Shown one piece after another: positions 52,661 to 61,796 of a stretch of DNA of 64,000 nucleotides. The notes beneath the pieces were generated by a model that saw nothing but the letters and a program-made list of their open reading frames with translations, searched no databases and was not told the DNA's origin. Position numbers and translations under genes: made by a program. The first letter of the stretch is position 1; every line of letters begins with the position of its first letter. The DNA comes from Pandoraea pneumonica. Its GTDB lineage: Bacteria > Pseudomonadota > Gammaproteobacteria > Burkholderiales > Burkholderiaceae. Location: positions 558,001 to 622,000 of the forward strand of contig NZ_CABPSK010000002.1 in the NCBI RefSeq assembly GCF_902459645.1, given 5' to 3'.

Positions 52661-53740
52661 GTGAAATTGAAATACGCATTGGCCGCTGGCCTGATGCTGG
52701 GTGCAGGCCTGGCACAAGCACAAAGCAACGTCACGTTGTACGGGATTGTCGATACCGGCATCGCCTATTACAACAATGCCGCCAACGGCGGCAGCTTCAT
52801 CGGCGAACCGACGCTCACCGGCAAGGTGCCGTCGCGCTTCGGCTTCAAGGGTGTGGAAGATCTGGGCGGCGGTCTCAAGGCCGTCTTCACGTTGGAAAAC
52901 GGCTTCCAGCCGGGCACGGGCGGTCTGAACTACGGCGGGCGTCTGTTCGGCCGTCAGGCTAACGTCGGTCTGTCGGGTTCGTGGGGTACGTTGCTCATCG
53001 GCCGTCAGAACAACATGACGTTCTACGTGACCGGCAACGCCGACGTGATCGGACCGTCGATCTTCTCGCTCGCCAGTATCGACCCGTACATCGCCAATGC
53101 GCGCAGCGACAGCGCCGTCGGCTACATGGGCAAGTTCTCCGGCGTGACGCTGGGTGCGACGTACAGCTTCGGGCGAGATGCGTCGAGCGCGGGTGGTCCG
53201 TCGGCGACGAACTGCGCGGGCAACGTGGCTGGCAACTACCAAGCGTGTAAGCAATTCACCGGCTTGATCGGCTACGACTACGAGAACTTCGGTATCTCGG
53301 CTTCGTACGACCAGATGAACGGCAACACGGGCGCCGCCGCACCGCTCACGAGCTCGAAGTACACCGATTCGCACTCGGTGATCAACGCGTACTACAAGTG
53401 GTCGACGGGCCGCGTGGGCGGTGGCTGGATTCACCGCAACGTGAGCGCCGATGCCGCATCGCTGCGCTCGGACATCTACTTCATCGGCTTCACGTATTTG
53501 CCGACGATCACGTGGGCGTTCGACGCACAGGCGATTCGCTACCAACTCAAGAGCCGCGCCAACGCGACGATGCTGATCGGGCGCGCTACGTACTCGCTGT
53601 CCAAGCGTACGTCGCTGTACGGCATGGCCGGCTGGGTGGCGAATAGCCAGAACGGTGCGGTGGCGATTGCCGCTGGCGGTTCGGTGGTCACGGGCGGTAA
53701 CCAGTTCGGCACGATGCTGGGTATTCAGCACACGTTCTGA
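52661..53740 (+). CDS. Gram-negative trimeric porin (OmpC/Omp32 type)
   Basis: Outer-membrane general porin of 359 residues. The signal peptide MKLKYALAAGLMLGAGLAQA is followed by QSNVTLYGIVDTGI, the standard betaproteobacterial porin start. FGRQANVGLSGSWGTLLIGRQ is the loop-3 constriction-adjacent block and the protein ends in F (GIQHTF), as required for barrel assembly. GGGACA lies upstream. Its position after the gal genes suggests a role in admitting aromatic acids. Confidence 0.95.
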   Translation: MKLKYALAAGLMLGAGLAQAQSNVTLYGIVDTGIAYYNNAANGGSFIGEPTLTGKVPSRFGFKGVEDLGGGLKAVFTLENGFQPGTGGLNYGGRLFGRQANVGLSGSWGTLLIGRQNNMTFYVTGNADVIGPSIFSLASIDPYIANARSDSAVGYMGKFSGVTLGATYSFGRDASSAGGPSATNCAGNVAGNYQACKQFTGLIGYDYENFGISASYDQMNGNTGAAAPLTSSKYTDSHSVINAYYKWSTGRVGGGWIHRNVSADAASLRSDIYFIGFTYLPTITWAFDAQAIRYQLKSRANATMLIGRATYSLSKRTSLYGMAGWVANSQNGAVAIAAGGSVVTGGNQFGTMLGIQHTF

Positions 53741-53775
53741 TCGGGCTAACCCGTTGGCTTTTTGTTGTCGATGTT

Positions 53776-53801
53776 CTGACGCGAACCTCGGTTCGCGTTA
53801 G
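53776..53801. terminator. Hairpin downstream of the porin gene
   Basis: Stem of 11 pairs (one G-T), core arms ACGCGAAC and GTTCGCGT around loop CTCG. No T-tract follows, so termination strength is uncertain. Confidence 0.55.
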
Positions 53802-54103
53802 CCAGATACGCGGTGCTGTGCGCGTGAATTCGTCCGGGGGGGCGGTTCACATGACGCGCGGCACCGCGTCACTCCCTCTTGCTGCGGCATACGACGTGGT
53901 GGCGGTGCCGCGCACCACGAGAGAGTGATCCGGCAGACGTCGCGTGGCCGCCCCGTGTGCAGCCGTACATTCCCCGAGCTGCACCATCGCACGCGATCTT
54001 CCTGCCCGGCCCGGGTGGTCCAGTCAACCGTTCTCCCGGGCCGTCCATTTTTCCTCGCTGTGCAGCCCGGCAGCTTGGCCTTCGCTGGCGCGGCTCGTTC
54101 ACG

Positions 54104-54148
54104 TGTTTCTGGTGTTTCTCGCGTTTCTCGCGTTTCACGCATTTCCGG
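54104..54148 (+). repeat. Five-unit nine-base tandem repeat
   Basis: TTTC recurs at 54106, 54115, 54124, 54133 and 54142, exactly every nine bases, within imperfect units such as CGTTTCTCG. The array ends eleven bases before the exporter start codon. Confidence 0.8.
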
Positions 54149-54158
54149 TAATCTGCGC

Positions 54159-55559
54159 ATGTCCAAAAGCGTGACCCAATCCATGCCTGCTTCCGCGCCA
54201 CTGGCCGACGGACTGAGCGCTCGCGCGCGGCGCATCGCCGTGCCGTCGATTCTGCTCGGCACTTTCCTCGGTAATCTCGACGCCTCTATCGCTAATGTCG
54301 CGTTGCCGACCATCGCACGCGATCTGATGGCCGACCCCGCGGCGACGGTATGGGTGGTCAACGCGTATCAATTGATCTTCGCCATGGCAGTGCTGCCGCT
54401 CGCCGCGTTGGGCGAGAAGCTTGGCTATCGGCGCGTGTTTCTGTTCGGCGTGGCCGGTTTCACGGTGGCGTCGCTCGGCTGTGCGCTGGCGCCGAACTTG
54501 GCGTGGCTCGTCGCGGCACGCGTGGTGCAGGGCTTGTGCGGTGCGTGCATGTCGACCATCGTGCCCGCGCTGCTTCGTATGGTCTTTCCACCGAATATGG
54601 GCGGCCGGGCAATTTCTTTGCTCGCGCTGACGGTGGCGTTGTCGACGGCGGCGGGGCCGAGTGCCGCCGCGCTGATTCTCTCGCTGGGCGACTGGCGTTG
54701 GCTCTTTGCGATCAATCTGCCGATCGGACTGGCGGCGTTCGCCGCGTCGTCGCGTTTCCTGCCCGCGACGCCGGGGGCCGAACGGCGGCTCGATGTGCCC
54801 GGCGCACTGCTCAATGCGGTGGCATTGGCGCTCATCATCATCGGGCTGGGGCATGTCGGTGAAGCCGGTCACCATGGCGTCGCGGCATTGCAGATCGTGC
54901 TGGGGCTTGTGGTGGCCGTCATTCTCGTTCGACATCAACGTGCGCAGACGGCACCGCTGCTGCCGCTGGATTTGATGCGCGTGCCGGTCTTGGCGCTGTC
55001 GTCGTTGACGTCGGTGGCTTGTTATATGGCGCAGACGTTGTCGTATGTCGGCATGCCGTTCTTGTTGCAGCATGCGATGGCGCGCAGTGAGGCGGTGACC
55101 GGTCTGTTGATTACACCTTGGCCGTTGGTGATCGTGTTCGTGGCACCGCTCGCGGGACGCTGGTCGGACCGCTTCGATAGTGCGCGCATGAGTGCGCTGG
55201 GGCTCGGGGTGTTTGCGGTGGGACTGGCGTCGCTGGCGTGGCTCCCGGCGGATGTGTCGAACTGGGGTATCGCCGCGCGCATGGCGGTGTGCGGTGTGGG
55301 GTTCGGTTTCTTCCAGACGCCCAACAATCGCATCATCATGATGGGCGCGCCGCGTGAGCGCAGTGGGGCGGCGAGCGGGCTGATGACGATTGCGCGCACC
55401 GTGGGCATGACGCTCGGTGCGGCGCTCGTCGCGCTGCTCTTCGATGTCTATGGCGATGACGGTGCCCGCGCCGCGATGGTGGCGGCAACGGTACTTGCTG
55501 CGCTGGGTGGTGTCGTGAGCCTGTTGCGGGTGAGGGCGAAAGACAACGCAAGCGCGTAG
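54159..55559 (+). CDS. MFS multidrug/aromatic exporter, DHA2 (EmrB/QacA) type
   Basis: Fourteen-helix-type major facilitator of 466 residues. Motifs are LGNLDASIANVALPTIARDL in helix 1 (motif D1), WVVNAYQLIFAMAVLPLAALGEKLGYRR (motif A region), RVVQGLCGACMSTIVPALLR, and the drug-antiporter motif C-like AAGPSAAALI. ATG 54159 gives MSKSVTQSMPASAPL. There is no membrane-fusion partner gene nearby, so it probably acts alone in the inner membrane. A tandem repeat lies immediately upstream. Confidence 0.88.
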   Translation: MSKSVTQSMPASAPLADGLSARARRIAVPSILLGTFLGNLDASIANVALPTIARDLMADPAATVWVVNAYQLIFAMAVLPLAALGEKLGYRRVFLFGVAGFTVASLGCALAPNLAWLVAARVVQGLCGACMSTIVPALLRMVFPPNMGGRAISLLALTVALSTAAGPSAAALILSLGDWRWLFAINLPIGLAAFAASSRFLPATPGAERRLDVPGALLNAVALALIIIGLGHVGEAGHHGVAALQIVLGLVVAVILVRHQRAQTAPLLPLDLMRVPVLALSSLTSVACYMAQTLSYVGMPFLLQHAMARSEAVTGLLITPWPLVIVFVAPLAGRWSDRFDSARMSALGLGVFAVGLASLAWLPADVSNWGIAARMAVCGVGFGFFQTPNNRIIMMGAPRERSGAASGLMTIARTVGMTLGAALVALLFDVYGDDGARAAMVAATVLAALGGVVSLLRVRAKDNASA

Positions 55560-55738
55560 GCGGTGCGGGGCATGGCGCGGGGAAGCGTGGTGAGCGCTCG
55601 CCATCGAGGTGATGAAGGGATGGCGCGAATAAGGTAGGCGTAAGGCAGGCTGAGCCGATTTGTCAAAGCGGGGCTTGCGCGATAGCATCTTGCCTTTCCG
55701 TGGTCTGCTGCGGTGCCCGCCGGGCGCCGTCTTCCCAA

Positions 55739-56557
55739 ATGCCGGTGTCCCCCGTGTCCCCTTCTCACGTACTGAGCCGACGCCGCCGAGCGAACCGCGC
55801 CCGCAGCGAACACGGCGGACGCGGTCCGGTCTGGCTGTTCGACCTCGACAACACGCTGCACCGCGCGTCGCACGCGATCTTTCCGCGCATTAACCGCGCG
55901 ATGACGGCGTATATCGAAGAGAAGCTGGGCGTGCCCCGTGACGAGGCGAACCATCTGCGGTTTTCCTATACGCAACGTTACGGCGCCGTGCTGCTGGGGC
56001 TGATCAAGCACCACGCGATCGATCCGCACGATTTTCTGGCGCGTGTGCATGAGTTGCCGCCGCTGGCCGAGGTGCTGCGCGCCGAGCGCGGGCTGGGACG
56101 CCTGCTCGCCGGGTTGCCCGGGCGCAAGATTCTGCTGACCAACGCCCCCGCAAGCTACGCCATGGCGATTGTCGACGCCTTGGGAATTCGCCGACACTTC
56201 GAACGCTGCGTGAGCATCGAAGACATGGCCGATCGCCGCGCGTGGCGGGCCAAACCCGACGCGATCATGCTGCGTCGGCTGCTGGTGCGCGAGGGGTTGG
56301 CGCCGCACCGCACTTGGCTGGTCGAGGACACCCGTTCGCATCTCAAGCACCTGCGGCATTTCGGTATCGGCACCGTATGGATTACGGGACATCTGCCGAC
56401 GAGAAACAGCCACGGCGACGTGATGCCGCGCAGTGGGCGCCCACACTATGTGGATATCAAAGTACAATCTCTGCGCGAGTTACGGGCGCGCCTTGCGACC
56501 GGGGCCGGCGCGAGACGAATCGCCCGGGCCGCCCGACAATCAAATCCCTACCGATAA
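55739..56557 (+). CDS. HAD-superfamily hydrolase, pyrimidine 5'-nucleotidase type
   Basis: Phosphatase of 272 residues. FDLDNTLHRASHAIFP is the DxDxT catalytic motif, LLTNAPASYA carries the motif II threonine, and KPDAIM...LVEDTRSHLK supply motifs III and IV, as in the pyrimidine 5'-nucleotidase (YjjG/SDT1-like) group. The first 40 residues are polar and Ser/Arg-rich; ATG 55739 is the first ATG of the plausible frame. It precedes slmA by ten bases and is likely co-transcribed with it. Confidence 0.85.
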   Translation: MPVSPVSPSHVLSRRRRANRARSEHGGRGPVWLFDLDNTLHRASHAIFPRINRAMTAYIEEKLGVPRDEANHLRFSYTQRYGAVLLGLIKHHAIDPHDFLARVHELPPLAEVLRAERGLGRLLAGLPGRKILLTNAPASYAMAIVDALGIRRHFERCVSIEDMADRRAWRAKPDAIMLRRLLVREGLAPHRTWLVEDTRSHLKHLRHFGIGTVWITGHLPTRNSHGDVMPRSGRPHYVDIKVQSLRELRARLATGAGARRIARAARQSNPYR

Positions 56558-56567
56558 CGACCAGACG

Positions 56568-57224
56568 ATGCAGCAGGAAAACTCTTCGAGCGGAGCCGGT
56601 TACGGCACCGCCGATGCGCTGGAGGCCGCACCCGCGCCGGTGAAGACCACTCGCCCCAAGCCGGGCGAGCGCCGTGTGCAGGTTCTGCAAACCCTCGCGG
56701 CCATGCTCGAGACGCCTAAGGGCGAGAAGATCACCACGGCCGCGCTCGCCGCGCGCCTGGATGTCTCCGAAGCGGCGCTCTATCGCCACTTCGCGAGCAA
56801 GGCCCAGATGTTCGAAGGGCTCATCGAGTTCATCGAACAGACCATTTTCGGTCTGATCAATCAGATCTCCGCACAGGATCAGGACGGTGTGACGCAAGCA
56901 CGCGCCATCGTGTTGATGCTGCTTGGTTTCGCCGAGAAGAACCCGGGCATGACCCGTGTGCTGACGGGCGAAGCGCTGGTGGGCGAGCATGAGCGCCTGC
57001 AAGAGCGCATGAACCAGTTGCTCGACCGCATCGAGGCGTCATTGCGTCAGGTGCTGCGTCTGGCGTCTGCGCAAGGCACGCTGCCGGAAACGTTCGACGC
57101 GAACTCGCGCGCGAACCTGCTGGTGTCGTACGTGTTGGGCCGCTGGCATCGTTTTGCCAAGAGCGGCTTCAAGCGCACGCCGACGGAAGGCGCCGAGCCG
57201 CAAGTGGCGGCGCTGCTGCGCTAA
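56568..57224 (+). CDS. slmA: Nucleoid occlusion factor SlmA (TetR family)
   Basis: TetR-fold DNA-binding division inhibitor of 218 residues that keeps FtsZ rings off the nucleoid. The HTH is ITTAALAARLDVSEAALYRHF followed by SKAQMFEGLIEFIEQTIF, very like SlmA/Ttk. A disordered N-terminal tail of about 35 residues precedes it. FAEKNPGMTRVLTGEALVGEHERLQERM is the conserved FtsZ-interacting helical region. Confidence 0.92.
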   Translation: MQQENSSSGAGYGTADALEAAPAPVKTTRPKPGERRVQVLQTLAAMLETPKGEKITTAALAARLDVSEAALYRHFASKAQMFEGLIEFIEQTIFGLINQISAQDQDGVTQARAIVLMLLGFAEKNPGMTRVLTGEALVGEHERLQERMNQLLDRIEASLRQVLRLASAQGTLPETFDANSRANLLVSYVLGRWHRFAKSGFKRTPTEGAEPQVAALLR

Positions 57225-57605
57225 GGCCAAACAAGGGCGAACGCTATCGCTCGCCCTTGTCGCGTCTGCTGACGGCCGAACGTATGTAGGGTGCATGTAT
57301 GGACCCAATGTCAGCTACGCAGATTACGTTATACTTTTGGAACTCGTGATGGGGCCGCTGCCAAGCTGATGGTGCAGCTGGTGCAATCGCGATGATTGGC
57401 GCGCCGATTTGGTGACTCGCTTGCGGGCGCGCGAATGACTTCGACAGGGGCTGGGCTCCGCCGAAGGCATTCAATACAAATGCGGCTAAAGAGGTCGTTC
57501 GCGCACCCCGCCCGTTTTTCGTCGACCTTTTTCCCCGCAAAGAACGCCTAAGAGGCGCTGCCGTCGCTACGGACAGCGTGATCTGGCACGTTTCGGACAG
57601 GAAAT
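57225..57605. other. Intergenic region upstream of metX, no gene supported
   Basis: About 380 bases. It starts with a hairpin (57231-57260), has TATACT at 57330-57335 that could be a -10 box, and a small CGCCT/AGGCG hairpin at 57547-57559. I recognise no riboswitch. AGGAAA precedes the metX ATG. Confidence 0.5.
57231..57260. terminator. Hairpin downstream of slmA
   Basis: Perfect ten-base arms ACAAGGGCGA and TCGCCCTTGT separated by ten bases, seven bases after the slmA stop. There is no T-tract. Confidence 0.55.
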
Positions 57606-58796
57606 ATGGAATCGTCAATCGGAATCGTCACGCCACAGCGGATGCATTTTGCGCAGCCGCTGGCACTGCAAAACGGCAGCACCCTCGCGGGCTACGACCT
57701 GATGGTCGAGACCTACGGCGAGTTGAATGCCGATCGCAGCAATGCCGTGCTGGTGTGCCACGCGCTCAACGCGTCGCATCACGTGGCGGGCATCGCCGCC
57801 GATAACCCCAAGGACATCGGCTGGTGGGACAACATGGTCGGGCCCGGCAAGCCGCTCGACACCAATCGCTTCTTCGTCATCGGTGTGAACAATCTCGGCT
57901 CGTGCTTCGGTTCGACCGGGCCGATGAGTCTCGATGAAAGCACGGGCACGCCCTACGGCGCTCGTTTTCCCGTCATCACGGTCGAAGACTGGGTCAATGC
58001 GCAAGCCCGCGTGGCCGACGTGTTCGGCATTCAGAAATTTGCGGCAGTGATGGGCGGCAGCCTCGGCGGCATGCAGGCGTTGGCGTGGAGCATCATGTAT
58101 CCCGAGCGCGTCGGGCACTGTCTGGTGATCGCATCCACACCGAAGCTCTCGGCACAGAACATCGCTTTCAACGAAGTGGCCCGCTCGGCCATTCTTTCCG
58201 ACCCCGATTTCCACGGCGGCGACTACTACGCGCACGGTGTCGTGCCGCGTCGCGGCCTGCGTGTGGCGCGCATGATCGGTCACATCACGTATCTGTCCGA
58301 CGAGGACATGGCGACCAAATTCGGCCGCGCGCTGCGCCGTGCCGAAGCGTTGGTGGATGGGGTGAAGGGCGCAGACGGTGCCGCTGCGGCACAGGACGAC
58401 GGCTATCGCTTCAGCTTCGATGTGGAGTTCGAAGTGGAGTCGTATCTGCGCTATCAGGGCGACAAGTTCGCCGAGTACTTCGACGCCAATACGTATTTGC
58501 TGATCACGCGGGCGCTCGACTATTTCGATCCGGCGCGCACGGTCGGCGGCGATTTGTCGCGCGCGCTGGCGCACACGACGGCGAAGTATTTGATCGTGTC
58601 GTTCGCGACCGACTGGCGCTTTGCGCCGAACCGCTCACGTGAAATCGTCAAGGCGCTGCTCGACACGCGCCGCACCGTGAGCTACGCCGAAATCGACGCG
58701 CCGCATGGTCACGACGCATTCCTGCTTACCGACGCGCGCTATCACAATCTGGTGCGCGCTTACTACGAACGTATCGCCGAGGAGGTCGGGGTATGA
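57606..58796 (+). CDS. metX: Homoserine O-acyltransferase MetX
   Basis: Alpha/beta-hydrolase-fold acyltransferase of 396 residues that activates homoserine for methionine synthesis. The nucleophile is S152 ([12 protein letters not shown]); the catalytic Asp is in ATDWRF and the His in [22 protein letters not shown] and GSTGPMS are family blocks. Whether acetyl-CoA or succinyl-CoA is used cannot be told from what I can see. It overlaps metW by four bases. Confidence 0.95.
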   Translation: MESSIGIVTPQRMHFAQPLALQNGSTLAGYDLMVETYGELNADRSNAVLVCHALNASHHVAGIAADNPKDIGWWDNMVGPGKPLDTNRFFVIGVNNLGSCFGSTGPMSLDESTGTPYGARFPVITVEDWVNAQARVADVFGIQKFAAVMGGSLGGMQALAWSIMYPERVGHCLVIASTPKLSAQNIAFNEVARSAILSDPDFHGGDYYAHGVVPRRGLRVARMIGHITYLSDEDMATKFGRALRRAEALVDGVKGADGAAAAQDDGYRFSFDVEFEVESYLRYQGDKFAEYFDANTYLLITRALDYFDPARTVGGDLSRALAHTTAKYLIVSFATDWRFAPNRSREIVKALLDTRRTVSYAEIDAPHGHDAFLLTDARYHNLVRAYYERIAEEVGV

Positions 58797-59467
58797 GTCA
58801 GTCCACGGATCAAACCACAACCCCGACGACCAGCGCGCAAGCCGCGCGACTGGCGGCTTCTGGCAACCAGATTACGGCGTCGCTGGCCGATCGCGCCGAC
58901 TTTCGGGTGATCGCACGCTGGATCGAGCCGGGCTCGCAAGTGCTCGATCTCGGTTGCAGCGACGGGTCGCTGCTGCGTCTGCTGTCAGACGAACTGGATG
59001 TGAGCGGCTACGGTGTCGAGATCGATGACGCCGGTGTGTTGGCGTCGGCCAAGCGCGGCATCAATGTGATTCAGCAGAACATGGAAGGCGGGCTGGCGCT
59101 GTTCGAAGACAACAGCTTCGACACCGTCATCTTGTCGCAGACGCTGCAAACCATTCATCGCACGGCGGACATTCTGCGCGAGACGGTGCGCGTGGGACGC
59201 GAGGCGATTGTGTCGTTCCCGAACTTCGGCTACTGGCCGCACCGGTTGTCGGTGTTGCAGGGACGTATGCCGGTGTCGAAGAGTTTGCCGTTCCAGTGGC
59301 ACAACACGCCGAACGTGCGTGTGCTGACGATTAAGGATTTCGAAGCGTTGGCGCCGGAAGTCGGCGTCGAGATTCTGGATCGCGCGGTGTTGCACAACGG
59401 GCGTCTCGTGTCGGTGGGCGCGAACTGGCGTGGTAGTCTTGCGGTCTATCGCGTCAAGCGTTCCTGA
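58793..59467 (+). CDS. metW: Methionine biosynthesis protein MetW
   Basis: Methyltransferase-fold protein of 224 residues required together with MetX in many proteobacteria. [15 protein letters not shown] is motif [17 protein letters not shown] motif II, and [20 protein letters not shown] is a MetW-specific block. An N-terminal disordered tail of about 25 residues is present. ATG overlaps the metX stop (ATGA), so the two are coupled. Confidence 0.95.
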   Translation: MSQSTDQTTTPTTSAQAARLAASGNQITASLADRADFRVIARWIEPGSQVLDLGCSDGSLLRLLSDELDVSGYGVEIDDAGVLASAKRGINVIQQNMEGGLALFEDNSFDTVILSQTLQTIHRTADILRETVRVGREAIVSFPNFGYWPHRLSVLQGRMPVSKSLPFQWHNTPNVRVLTIKDFEALAPEVGVEILDRAVLHNGRLVSVGANWRGSLAVYRVKRS

Positions 59468-59581
59468 ACCGACGGTTGCGGCGGCGGAGCGGCGCGCCGG
59501 GTGCCATGATGATCGACAGTTGACGGTCAGGGGCGATCGGGTGCCGTACGTCGCGCGCAGCTGGCCCCAACTGTCCTGTCC

Positions 59582-60877
59582 ATGACCGATTCGCTGCCGC
59601 CCGACGACGGGCGAGTGTTTCACCCCACGCGGATGATCATCTGCGTGATTCTCGGCTTCACCTCCGGTTTGCCCTTGTTCATCCTGCTCAATCTCGTGCA
59701 GGCATGGCTGCGCAGCGAGCAGGTGGATCTCAAAGCGATTGGCCTTTTCGCGCTGATTCAATTCCCCTATACGTGGAAGTTTCTGTGGGCACCGCTCATG
59801 GATCGCTTCGCGCCGAATTTATTCGGCTGGAAGCCGGGGCGGCGGCGCGGCTGGATGTTCGTCACGCAGTTGTTGGTGGCGGGCGCAGTGGCGCTGATGG
59901 GGACGTATTCGCCGCAACGCGATTTAATGACGATTGCCGCGCTCGCGGCGGCGCTGGCGTTTTTTAGCGCGAGTCTCGATATCTGTCTCGACGCGTATCG
60001 CCGGGAGTTGCTCTCCGACCGTGAGCAAGGCTTGGGCACGGCGATGCACGTGAATGCTTATAAGGTGGCGGGGCTGGTGCCGGGGTCGCTCGCGCTGATC
60101 ATGGCGGACCATCTGCCGTGGTCGCAGGTGTTCTTCGTGACGGCGGCGTTCATGCTGCCGGGCCTGGTGATGACGCTGGTCGTCAAGGAGCCAGCCATTC
60201 GCGGCACGCCGCCGAAGACGCTGCGCGAGGCGGTGGTGGAGCCGTTCCATGAGTTCGTGACGCGTGGTGGCTGGACGAAAGCGCTGCTGGTGCTGGCGTT
60301 CATCTTTTTGTACAAGCTGGGCGATTCGATGGCGACGTCGCTGGCGACTTCGTTCTATCTCGATTTGGGGTTCACCAAGACGCAGATCGGTGTCGTGGCG
60401 AAAGCGACGAGCCTGTGGGCGAGCGTGGCGGGCGGGATCATTGGCGGCATCTGGCTCATCAAACTGGGCATCAATCGTGGGCTGTGGGTGTTTGGCGTGC
60501 TGCAACTGGTATCGGTGCTGGGCTTCGCGTGGCTGGCGGAAGCCGGTGCGGTGGTGGCGGGGCTTGGGGCGGTGATCGCGTTCGAGGCGTTCACGGCGGG
60601 GTTGGGCACGGCGGCATTTACGGCGTATATCGCCCGCACGACGGACCCGCGCTATACGGCGACGCAGTTCGCGCTGTTCACGAGTTTGGCGTCGGTGCCA
60701 CGCACGTTCGCCAATGCGGGCACGGGCTATATCGTCGACGGCGTGGGCTGGCTGACGTTCTTCCTGATCTGCACGGTGCTCGCCGTGCCCGGCATGCTGC
60801 TGCTGCCGAAGGTCGCGCCTTGGGGCGCAGACGATGATGGCGGCGACGGCGTGCCGCAAACAAGCGGCGCACGGTAG
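59582..60877 (+). CDS. ampG: AmpG-type muropeptide permease
   Basis: MFS-type permease of 431 residues importing anhydro-muropeptides for cell-wall recycling. GFTSGLPLFILLNLVQAWLR in helix 1, FPYTWKFLWAPLMDR, ALDICLDAYRRE-like SLDICLDAYRREL, and AFTAYIARTTDPRYTATQFALFTSL are characteristic. Twelve hydrophobic helices are expected. It follows metXW in the conserved order. Confidence 0.92.
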   Translation: MTDSLPPDDGRVFHPTRMIICVILGFTSGLPLFILLNLVQAWLRSEQVDLKAIGLFALIQFPYTWKFLWAPLMDRFAPNLFGWKPGRRRGWMFVTQLLVAGAVALMGTYSPQRDLMTIAALAAALAFFSASLDICLDAYRRELLSDREQGLGTAMHVNAYKVAGLVPGSLALIMADHLPWSQVFFVTAAFMLPGLVMTLVVKEPAIRGTPPKTLREAVVEPFHEFVTRGGWTKALLVLAFIFLYKLGDSMATSLATSFYLDLGFTKTQIGVVAKATSLWASVAGGIIGGIWLIKLGINRGLWVFGVLQLVSVLGFAWLAEAGAVVAGLGAVIAFEAFTAGLGTAAFTAYIARTTDPRYTATQFALFTSLASVPRTFANAGTGYIVDGVGWLTFFLICTVLAVPGMLLLPKVAPWGADDDGGDGVPQTSGAR

Positions 60878-60896
60878 TCGTCAGGTGGTGACGACA

Positions 60897-60926
60897 AAGG
60901 GGTCAATCCTTGCGGATTGGCCCCTT
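60897..60926. terminator. Terminator between ampG and xthA
   Basis: Arms AAGGGGTCAATCC and GGATTGGCCCCTT around loop TTGC, with one G-T pair. It lies between two convergent genes; the following sequence is only weakly T-rich. Confidence 0.7.
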
Positions 60927-60949
60927 GCTATTTCAACTGCGCGATTTGC

Positions 60950-61723
60950 TTACAGCGCGTGATCGTAGTCCACCGTCAGCGGCGCGTGATCGCTGAACTT
61001 GATGTCGCGGAAGACGGATGTCGTCTTTGCTTTGCCAGCAATCCCCGGCGTCGCGATCTGATAATCGATGCGCCAGCCGACGTTCTTCGCATACGCCTGA
61101 CCGCGGTTGCTCCACCACGTGTATTGCTCCGGGCGCTGATCCAGCGTGCGGAAAACATCCACATACCCGTGATCGTCGAACAACTGCGTGAGCCACGCGC
61201 GCTCTTCCGGCAGGAAGCCCGAATTCTTCAGGTTGCCCTTCCAGTTCTTGATGTCGATTTCCTTGTGCGCGATGTTCACGTCGCCACACAACACGACTTC
61301 ACGGCCCGCCGCCTTCAACGCCAGCAAGTGCGGCATGAAATCGGCCATGAAACGGAATTTCGCCGCCTGACGCTCTTCACCGCTCGACCCCGAGGGGATG
61401 TACACCGAGATCACCGACAGGTTGCCGTAACGCACTTCCACATAACGGCCTTCGGCATCGAACTCGTCTTGTCCCCAGCCGATGAGGATGTCGTCGGGCT
61501 CGCGGCGCACATACACGCCCGCACCGCTATAACCCTTCTTCTCGGCGTAGTGGAAGTAGCCCTGATAGTCGTGCGGCTTGAGAAAGTCGGGCGTCATGTC
61601 GGGCAACTGCGCCTTGATTTCTTGCACGCACAAGATGTCGGCATCCTGCTTGCCGAACCACTCGAAAAAGCCCTTCTTGGCGGCCGATCGCACGCCGTTC
61701 AGATTCGCGGTGATGATGCGCAT
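60950..61723 (-). CDS. xthA: Exodeoxyribonuclease III
   Basis: AP endonuclease and 3' exonuclease of base-excision repair, 257 residues. The exonuclease-endonuclease-phosphatase signatures are MRIITANLNGVRSAAKKGF (N7 region), LCVQEIKAQ (metal-binding E), GYSGAGVYVRR, CGDVNIAHKEID, GWRIDYQIATPG and FSDHAPLTVDYD with the catalytic Asp-His pair. Confidence 0.97.
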   Translation of the reverse strand: MRIITANLNGVRSAAKKGFFEWFGKQDADILCVQEIKAQLPDMTPDFLKPHDYQGYFHYAEKKGYSGAGVYVRREPDDILIGWGQDEFDAEGRYVEVRYGNLSVISVYIPSGSSGEERQAAKFRFMADFMPHLLALKAAGREVVLCGDVNIAHKEIDIKNWKGNLKNSGFLPEERAWLTQLFDDHGYVDVFRTLDQRPEQYTWWSNRGQAYAKNVGWRIDYQIATPGIAGKAKTTSVFRDIKFSDHAPLTVDYDHAL

Positions 61724-61796
61724 AGGTCTCGATGTGCCGCGCTTGCCGCGCAGCCGGGGGAAGAAAATGTCAGCGGCAAGGATACCGCATCGTCAT

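Larger units (their letters stand above)
53741..54158. other. Intergenic region between porin and DHA2 exporter
   Basis: About 420 bases with no supported gene. It has a short CGGG/CCCG hairpin followed by T residues (53742-53760), a longer hairpin at 53776-53801 and a nine-base tandem repeat at 54104-54148. An open frame continues in phase through the repeat into the exporter gene from 53925, but its residues are not hydrophobic in a transporter-like way. Confidence 0.5.

Noticed and set aside
54135-55688. A 517-residue minus-strand frame opposite the DHA2 exporter
   Set aside because: Extremely Arg/His/Gln-rich, no motif, antisense to a recognised transporter.
57225-57605. SAM- or SAH-type riboswitch upstream of metX (and upstream of metK)
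   Set aside because: Long leader at metX but no recognisable conserved riboswitch core; only small hairpins are visible.
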